From assembly GCA_017883615.1 (NCBI GenBank), contig JADGNF010000002.1:1-38322 (forward strand): DNA of 38,322 nt, given 5' to 3'. A program made the translations under genes and the position numbers. Positions 33,295 through 38,322 of the stretch are shown here, piece by piece. Below the pieces are notes generated by a model that did not search any database, was not told the DNA's origin, and saw only the letters and a list, made by a program, of their open reading frames with translations. Every line of letters begins with the position of its first letter. The stretch's first letter is position 1. This stretch comes from Candidatus Bathyarchaeota archaeon (lineage in GTDB: Archaea; Thermoproteota; Bathyarchaeia; Bathyarchaeales; Bathycorpusculaceae).

Positions 33295-34023
33295 TCACTT
33301 TGCTGAGCTGAACTGTTTTACGTATTCGTCCACAGCGTCGTCTGGGAGCATTTCGAGTTTTTTGGTTTCGGTTGAGATTACTGCGATTTTTATTCTTGGC
33401 GGCAGTTGTCTTGCTTCGAGGGCTTTGACTAGGCATTTCACGGTGAGTTTTTTGGTTTCTTCTAGGCTAAGGTTTTCTTTGTATTCGTCTTTGAATATGC
33501 CAAGGACGGTTTCGCGTCCTGCGCCTAGGGCTGTTGCTTTGTAGCCTCGGTATGTGCCGCTTGGGTGGGTGCCAAAAACTCGTGGTCCGGTTTTGTCGAC
33601 GCCGCCAAAGATTAGGCTTACTCCGAAAGGTCTGACTCCTGCGTGTTGGGTGTACATTTGTTGGATGTCGCAGATACGTTTGGTGACGACTTCGGTGTCT
33701 ATGGGTTCGTCGTAGGTTAGTTTGTTGCTTTGGGCGTAGACGCGTGCTTGATCGATTAGGATGCGTGCATCGCTGGATAAGCCGACTATGGCTGCGCCGA
33801 TGTGTTCGTCGACGCGGAAGATTTTCCAGCTGTATCCTGCTTCTTCTAGGGGTTCGATTGATTCTTCTGCGCCAAGGACCACTCCTTCTGCGCATATGAT
33901 GCCAAGTATGGTTGCTCCCCGGTTGACGAGTTCCATGGCGTATTCGACTTGGAAGAGTCTACCATCTGGGCTGAAAACGGTAATTGCACGATCGTATGCT
34001 CCTGGTGCTGCAAATACGGACAT
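33295..34023 (-). CDS. psmA: Proteasome subunit alpha
   Basis: Forms the outer heptameric rings of the 20S proteasome, which gate entry. 242 residues: the N-terminal AYDRAITVFSPDGRLFQVEYAMELVNRG signature of alpha subunits, including the Tyr-Asp-Arg gate element, then the GATILGIICAEGVVLGAEE core. ATG 34023 is preceded by AGAGGT. It is the first gene of the superoperon, with a TATA element at 34096. The beta subunit is not in this window. Confidence 0.97.
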   Translation of the reverse strand: MSVFAAPGAYDRAITVFSPDGRLFQVEYAMELVNRGATILGIICAEGVVLGAEESIEPLEEAGYSWKIFRVDEHIGAAIVGLSSDARILIDQARVYAQSNKLTYDEPIDTEVVTKRICDIQQMYTQHAGVRPFGVSLIFGGVDKTGPRVFGTHPSGTYRGYKATALGAGRETVLGIFKDEYKENLSLEETKKLTVKCLVKALEARQLPPRIKIAVISTETKKLEMLPDDAVDEYVKQFSSAK

Positions 34024-34095
34024 AATTTATACCTCTTTTTGTACCTTTTCGCTATTCGCCAATTCTCATGGGTAAGCCACACTAAAAACCTTTCC

Positions 34096-34107
34096 TTTTA
34101 AATAGGT
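34096..34107 (-). promoter_or_regulatory. TATA box of psmA-exosome operon
   Basis: Minus strand ACCTATTTAAAAG, about 80 bases before ATG 34023; predicted leader of about 50 bases with AGAGGT near the start codon. Confidence 0.55.
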
Positions 34108-34108
34108 T

Positions 34109-34625
34109 AGATGAAGTCTCGTTGAACGGCTTAATTATTGTGTTGGTTAGGGTTATTTTTTGATAGAAGCAGTAGTGGGTGTTTTTGCAAATTACTACTT
34201 CTATGAAGCCGTTTTTTGGGTTGCGTTTTTGGTTTGGGTTGGTTTTTGGGTTTTTTGTAGAAGTGGAAGAGTGGGTTCATTCAACAACCTGCTGGGTGTG
34301 CGTGCGCAACTGGGAGAGGAGATAGGCTTTGCATATACATTTTGCATATACAATTGTACATACGTTTTGGGGTTTGGTTAAGGTGTGTTAGTTTTTGGAT
34401 GTTTCTTTTGACACTTCATTACTTTGAAAAAGCTATATCCCGTTCTCACCAGGTTTTTATAGCATCTATCAATTTTTTTGTCAAAATGATTTCTGAATTT
34501 TGCGCAAGTAATTGTAATATTTACTTAGTTAGGTCGACCCGCTCGTTAGTCCTGAACCTTTATTCTAATGGATAATGCTTATTTAATTGGGCGTGTTTTT
34601 CTCTGTTCATAAGTAAGGAATTGTT
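34109..34625. other. Gene-free divergent spacer between psmA and prefoldin beta
   Basis: About 500 bases. The first part (34160-34260) is GT-rich on the plus strand, like the spacer at 5245-5420; its open frames translate to V/F/W/G-rich sequence and are not accepted. A 13-bp-periodic repeat lies at 34328-34363. A TATA-like GCTTATTTAAT at 34577 fits the prefoldin gene. Confidence 0.5.
34328..34363. repeat. 13-bp iterated repeat TTTGCATATACA
   Basis: Two identical copies of TTTGCATATACA start 13 bases apart (34328 and 34341), and a degenerate third, TTGTACATAC, follows at the same period (34354). Iterated sites of this kind are typical of multimeric regulator binding. Confidence 0.5.
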
Positions 34626-35006
34626 ATGAGTGACGAACTATCCAAGTTACCCCAGCAAGTTCAAGAACGCCTCATGAGGCTCCAGCAACTTCAGCAAACC
34701 CTCCAAACCATTCTACAACAGAAACAGCAGGTAGACATGGAAGCATCCGAAATCGACCAAACCCTCACGGAACTAGGCAAAACCGCAGACGACGCAGTAA
34801 TCTACAAGACCGCAGGCAGCCTTCTCGTAAAAGCCGAGAAAGCAAAAGTGAGCGCTGAACTCACAGAACGCAAGGACCTACTTGCCACAAGACAAACCGT
34901 CCTTGCCAGACAAGAAGAACGCATGCGTAGCCAACTTAAAGATTTACAGACGCAACTTCAAGCTGACCTTAACCCCGCTTCTCAACCACAAGCACCATCG
35001 TCCTAA
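34626..35006 (+). CDS. pfdB: Prefoldin subunit beta
   Basis: 126 residues. Two long coiled-coil helices with a short hairpin between them (VIYKTAGSLLVKAEKAKV) are the prefoldin beta layout; the start LPQQVQERLMRLQQLQQTLQ is characteristic. It captures unfolded proteins and delivers them to the thermosome encoded at 3509. Alpha subunit not in window. The C-terminal tail is Pro/Gln/Ser-rich. Confidence 0.95.
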   Translation: MSDELSKLPQQVQERLMRLQQLQQTLQTILQQKQQVDMEASEIDQTLTELGKTADDAVIYKTAGSLLVKAEKAKVSAELTERKDLLATRQTVLARQEERMRSQLKDLQTQLQADLNPASQPQAPSS

Positions 35007-35027
35007 GCACGCTGGTGAAGAAATCTG

Positions 35028-35324
35028 GTGGATATTGGCATACCTGAATTGACCGACGAGCAAATCGAAGCGGTCAGTCAGGCAGCTGAGAACGCCGTCA
35101 GAAAACATGTTTTTTCCAAAATTAGCCAAAAACTTGTCGAAGACCTAACTGTCATTATTGAGGCTGAAGGCGGCAAACCTGTTTCGTTTACTGTTGAGGT
35201 GGATTTGGTTTTAATGCCTGAGACGAAAGGCTTGAGCGAGAAGGAACTGGTTCAGGAAGCTGTGAAAGCCGCGTTTGATGCTATAGAAAAAGAATTGAGA
35301 AAGCTATGTCCTTCAACGAAGTAG
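35028..35324 (+). CDS. DUF3194 family protein
   Basis: 98 residues, GTG 35028. The sequence LTDEQIEAVSQAAENAVRKHVFSKISQK, then VSFTVEVDLVLMPETKGLSEKELVQEAVKAAFDAIEKEL, fits the archaeal DUF3194 family, which is regularly found directly after prefoldin beta. Role unknown; the conserved neighbourhood suggests a link with protein folding or RNA processing. Its stop overlaps the next start by 19 bases. Confidence 0.8.
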   Translation: MDIGIPELTDEQIEAVSQAAENAVRKHVFSKISQKLVEDLTVIIEAEGGKPVSFTVEVDLVLMPETKGLSEKELVQEAVKAAFDAIEKELRKLCPSTK

Positions 35325-36301
35325 TCAAACTCTTAGACCAAACAGGCGCTGTTAACGTTCTTTTGGTATGTCACCATAACAGTGACCCCGACGCGGTATG
35401 CAGTGCGTATGCTTTTTTGGGGTTACTTAAGAAAATTCGTCCTAAGCTCAACGTTGAGATTGGCACGGGGCAGGGCGTGAGCAAGCTTACCAAAAATCTG
35501 TTTCGATACATACCTATCACTGTGAACTTGCAGCCAAACGTAGAGAAGGCCCAAGCTATCATCATGCTCGACACCAACACGATTCAACAGCTCGATGATT
35601 TAGCGGAGAGGGTCACCAAAACAAAAGCACCCATAATCGTCATAGACCACCACATTGCGCATCCTGAAACCCAAGCCCTCTGCAAACTCTGCATAACCAT
35701 CGAGGAAGCCTCAAGCACATGTGACATCGTTTATGGCTTTTACAAGGAACAAAACCTCAAACCTGAACCCAACGAGGCAAAAGCGCTCTTTCTGGGAATG
35801 GCGTTTGATACGCGCCACTTCGTTTTGGCGAGTTCTGCCACATTTAAAGCTGTTGCGGACCTGGTAGATAGCGGTGTAAACGCTCAGGAAGCTCTCTCGA
35901 TGCTTGCATTACCCATGGATTTTTCGGAGCGCGTCGCGAGAGTCAAAGCCTGCCGGAGAGCCAAGATTGTTCGGGTAGACAACTGGATATTGGCTTTTAG
36001 CCATGTTAGCGCTTTTGAAGCCTCCGCGGCGCGGGCATTGGTTGATTTGGGGGCACACATGGCGGCTGTTGCAGGCGAAAAAGGCGACGGCATAGAACTA
36101 AGCCTCCGATGCACCCGCGAATTCACGGAAAAAACGGGTGTCCACCTTGGCAGAGATATTGCAAAGCCGTTAGGTGAAGCGTTACAGGGTCAGGGCGGTG
36201 GGCACGCGATGGCGGCAGGCGTCAACGGCAAAGGCGACATAAAAGCCGGATTAAAGCGTTGCCTGCGACTCTTGAAGGAAAACTTGGCTAAGCCTGAGTA
36301 G
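35306..36301 (+). CDS. DHH-family phosphoesterase
   Basis: 331 residues of the DHH/DHHA1 superfamily (RecJ/NrnA-like). Metal-binding motifs are in order: CHHNSDPDAV, MLDTN, the name-giving IDHH, and near the C-terminus the DHHA1 motif GQGGGHAMAAG. Likely cleaves phosphodiester bonds in short oligonucleotides or cyclic dinucleotides; archaeal members near prefoldin are common but little studied. ATG 35306 overlaps the DUF3194 gene, so translation is coupled. Confidence 0.92.
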   Translation: MSFNEVVKLLDQTGAVNVLLVCHHNSDPDAVCSAYAFLGLLKKIRPKLNVEIGTGQGVSKLTKNLFRYIPITVNLQPNVEKAQAIIMLDTNTIQQLDDLAERVTKTKAPIIVIDHHIAHPETQALCKLCITIEEASSTCDIVYGFYKEQNLKPEPNEAKALFLGMAFDTRHFVLASSATFKAVADLVDSGVNAQEALSMLALPMDFSERVARVKACRRAKIVRVDNWILAFSHVSAFEASAARALVDLGAHMAAVAGEKGDGIELSLRCTREFTEKTGVHLGRDIAKPLGEALQGQGGGHAMAAGVNGKGDIKAGLKRCLRLLKENLAKPE

Positions 36302-36351
36302 TTACTCTTAAATGATGCATCCGCGTGCCTATTTCAGGCAGGCATAAAAGG

Positions 36352-37200
36352 ATGGCACTCATCGAAACCAAAAGCCTAACCTACTCGTACCCTGGCGCGA
36401 CGAAGCCGTCAATCAGCGATGTCTCCATAAAAGTGGAGAAAGGCGAATTCGTCCTCATCACGGGTCCAAGCGGCTGCGGAAAAACAACCCTGTGCCGAAC
36501 ATTCAACGGATTAATCCCACAATTTTATCAAGGCGAGCTCAAAGGCGAAATCACTGTCGCCGGGTTGGACGCCGCCAAGCATCCCACCTACGAAATGGCG
36601 AGGCATGTGGGTCTGGTTTTCCAGAACCCAGAAAACCAGCTATTTGCGTTAAGTGTGGAAAAAGACGTGGCTTTTGGATTGGAGAATCTGGGTTATCCAC
36701 GCGACGAGATGCGCAAACGTGTCGATTGGGCTCTGAACTTAACAGGCATTTCTGACTTACGTGACCGCTCCCCGCATGAAATGTCTGGAGGCCAACAGCA
36801 ACGGGTAGCCATAGCCGCCGTCCTCGCCATGCAACCCGAAATCATAGTTCTCGACGAACCAACCAGCTTCCTCGACCCGCTAAGTGCACAAAAAATATTC
36901 GACGTCATCCACGAGCTCAACAAGAACCTGGGTTTAACCGTTATCCTCGTTGAACATCGTCTGGACCTGACGGCTAAGTACGCAAACCACATCATAATCA
37001 TGGACCAAGGCAAAGTCCGCTTCGACGGCGAAACCCGTAGAATCCTAAGCAACGAAGAAACCCGCCTAATCGGCGTAGGCATCCCCAAGGCAACCCTGCT
37101 CTATGAAATGCTCAATAAAGACGGAGCAAACCTGGGCACTGTAACCCCGCTATCATCTGATGAACTCGCCAAGATGCTTCTGGAGGTAATGAAGCACTAA
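36352..37200 (+). CDS. ecfA1: Energy-coupling factor transporter ATPase EcfA1
   Basis: First ABC ATPase of an ECF vitamin or metal importer. About 282 residues. Walker A GPSGCGKTT, Q-loop VFQNPENQLF (the two motifs typical of ECF ATPases), signature MSGGQQQRVAIA, Walker B IIVLDEP. ATG 36352 is chosen from homologue N-termini (ALIETKSLTYSYPG); GTG 36325 is an in-frame alternative. The stop overlaps ecfA2 by one base. Confidence 0.93.
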   Translation: MALIETKSLTYSYPGATKPSISDVSIKVEKGEFVLITGPSGCGKTTLCRTFNGLIPQFYQGELKGEITVAGLDAAKHPTYEMARHVGLVFQNPENQLFALSVEKDVAFGLENLGYPRDEMRKRVDWALNLTGISDLRDRSPHEMSGGQQQRVAIAAVLAMQPEIIVLDEPTSFLDPLSAQKIFDVIHELNKNLGLTVILVEHRLDLTAKYANHIIIMDQGKVRFDGETRRILSNEETRLIGVGIPKATLLYEMLNKDGANLGTVTPLSSDELAKMLLEVMKH

Positions 37201-38021
37201 TGCTCACAGTCGAAAACATCCATTATGCTTATGCAAGCGGGGTGGAAGCACTCAAAGGCGTCTCCCTAACCGTCAAAGACGGGGAATTCGTGGCGGTTAT
37301 GGGACAAAATGGCGCCGGAAAAACCACGCTTGTCAAGCATTTCAACGGTCTTCTCAAACCCAGCAGCGGCAGAGTCCTAATAGACGACGTAGAAACAACC
37401 AAAACCAGCGTCGCTGCCCTCGCTAAAACCGTGGGTTTCGTTTTCCAGAATCCTGACCATCAGCTCTTCAGCGAAACCGTTGAAGAAGAAATCGCTTTTG
37501 CCCTTAAAAACTTCGGGTACGAACCGGCTGTCATCGAAGATCGCATTACGTGGGCAGTTAACCTGTTAGGGTTGACTCAGTATCGGAAGACGTCGCCGTT
37601 TATGCTTAGCGGTGGAGAACGCAAACGCGTTGCCCTCGCTTCGGTCCTATCTTGGGACCCAAAGGTGTTGGTTTTGGATGAACCCACAATCGGGCAGGAC
37701 CATCAGCAGAAAGAGAACTTGCGCCAATTTATCATGCAGTTACAGACACAGGGAAAGACTATCGTCGTAGTTACACACGATGTGGAGTTTGTAGCAGAAT
37801 GCAACCCGCGTGTGGTTCTCATGCGGGAAGGCAAAATCATAGCGGACGGCGAGGGCAAAAACATCCTCACCGACCCTCAGATGCTGGAACAAAGCTCAAT
37901 AGTGTTACCTCAAGTCGCCCAAGTTTTCACTTACCTGAACCTGCCTGGGCTGCCAAAAAACGTCATCGACCTTTACGAAGCAAAGCGGCTACTGCTTAAA
38001 ATGTTGGAGACGTCGCAATGA
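37200..38021 (+). CDS. ecfA2: Energy-coupling factor transporter ATPase EcfA2
   Basis: Second ABC ATPase of the heterodimer. 273 residues: Walker A GQNGAGKTT, VFQNPDHQLF, signature LSGGERKRVALA, Walker B VLVLDEP, switch His in THDVEF. The ATGA junction with ecfT (38018) indicates translational coupling. Confidence 0.93.
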   Translation: MLTVENIHYAYASGVEALKGVSLTVKDGEFVAVMGQNGAGKTTLVKHFNGLLKPSSGRVLIDDVETTKTSVAALAKTVGFVFQNPDHQLFSETVEEEIAFALKNFGYEPAVIEDRITWAVNLLGLTQYRKTSPFMLSGGERKRVALASVLSWDPKVLVLDEPTIGQDHQQKENLRQFIMQLQTQGKTIVVVTHDVEFVAECNPRVVLMREGKIIADGEGKNILTDPQMLEQSSIVLPQVAQVFTYLNLPGLPKNVIDLYEAKRLLLKMLETSQ

Positions 38022-38322
38022 GCAAACGGTTAGGCGGAAGCGTCTTTGACGGGTTAAAGTTCCGCAAAGTCTCCTCACCCATCCACAACTTGGACCCCCG
38101 CATGAAATTCGTCTATGTCATCGCAGTATTCATAGCAGCCATCCTGTTTAGCCAAATCATCCCGCTCCTGATCCTTTTCGCCATGCAGCTCCCGTTCGTG
38201 CTGCTGGCAAAAGTCCAGAAACAGTGGCTTCGCAGCCTCCGAGGCGCAGCCTTTTTGGCGATGTTCATTTTTGTTGTGAACGTTGGAAGCAACTTCCTGA
38301 CCCAAGGTTACACTTTGTCAGC
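38018..38322 (+). CDS. ecfT: ECF transporter T-component EcfT, cut by the window end
   Basis: The first 101 codons are seen. SPIHNLDPRMKFVYVIAVFIAAIL is the conserved N-terminus of EcfT, followed by at least two membrane segments. It couples the ATPases to a substrate-binding S-component, not present in the window. The remaining 150 or so residues lie beyond 38322. Confidence 0.9.
   Translation, partial: MSKRLGGSVFDGLKFRKVSSPIHNLDPRMKFVYVIAVFIAAILFSQIIPLLILFAMQLPFVLLAKVQKQWLRSLRGAAFLAMFIFVVNVGSNFLTQGYTLS

Noticed and set aside
34160-34381. 73-codon hydrophobic frame upstream of prefoldin
   Set aside because: The V/F/W/G-rich translation follows from the GT-rich DNA; no start signals.
1-38322. 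CRISPR array, insertion sequence, integrase or prophage
   Set aside because: No regularly spaced identical repeats, transposase or integrase genes, or terminal inverted repeats with target duplications were seen; the tRNA gene has no integrated element beside it.

Overview
The window is archaeal chromosomal DNA. It carries group II chaperonin, proteasome alpha, the exosome core (Rrp4/Rrp41/Rrp42), SBDS, topoisomerase VI A and B, ABCE1, aIF1A, aIF5B, eL33, eL43, prefoldin beta and KEOPS subunits. Archaeal TATA elements are readable upstream of many genes, and TTG/GTG starts are common. Gene content and protein style fit a TACK-group archaeon, most likely a Bathyarchaeia-like lineage. That placement is inference; no rRNA is present. 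There is no CRISPR array, insertion sequence or phage signature.

Layout. 1-2549: Mg-type P-type ATPase (3' end cut by the window). 2744-3327: ndk and a tRNA-Glu(CTC) with encoded CCA. 3509-5158: thermosome. 5202-5635: gene-free, GT-rich, with 10-bp-phased repeats. 5636-10357: a compact operon of two membrane-anchored NMT1/SsuA-type solute-binding proteins and a multi-PAS histidine kinase, with no permease or ABC ATPase. 10499-11694: an MFS transporter broken by an in-frame TGA and a frameshift. 11864-13806: OB-fold protein with a possible leader ORF, two very small Cys-rich ORFs, aIF1A and a zinc-ribbon protein. 13908-17556: eL33, a MoaD-like protein, aIF5B, a CMD-family protein and a DUF457 membrane protein. 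17772-19174: zinc ribbon/DUF4342 protein, small membrane protein, methyltransferase. 19182-24031: Topo VI A/B, ABCE1 and a 23-residue acidic micro-ORF. 24032-24522: structured intergenic region with a candidate C/D sRNA. 24523-26211: THUMP protein, KEOPS Cgi121, phosphoribosyltransferase. 26451-29523: lone imidazolonepropionase, flavodoxin, radical SAM/SPASM enzyme. 29665-34023: the psmA-sbds-rrp4-rrp41-rrp42-eL43-pcc1 superoperon (minus strand). 34626-36301: prefoldin beta, DUF3194, DHH phosphoesterase. 36352-38322: EcfA1, EcfA2 and the start of EcfT.

Most genes serve information processing: translation initiation and recycling, RNA decay, tRNA modification and protein quality control. The accessory parts that stand out are the solute-binding-protein/histidine-kinase operon, which looks like a ligand-sensing unit rather than a transporter; the acidic micro-ORF with its own Shine-Dalgarno sequence and hairpin; the flavodoxin/radical SAM divergent pair; and several patterned intergenic regions.
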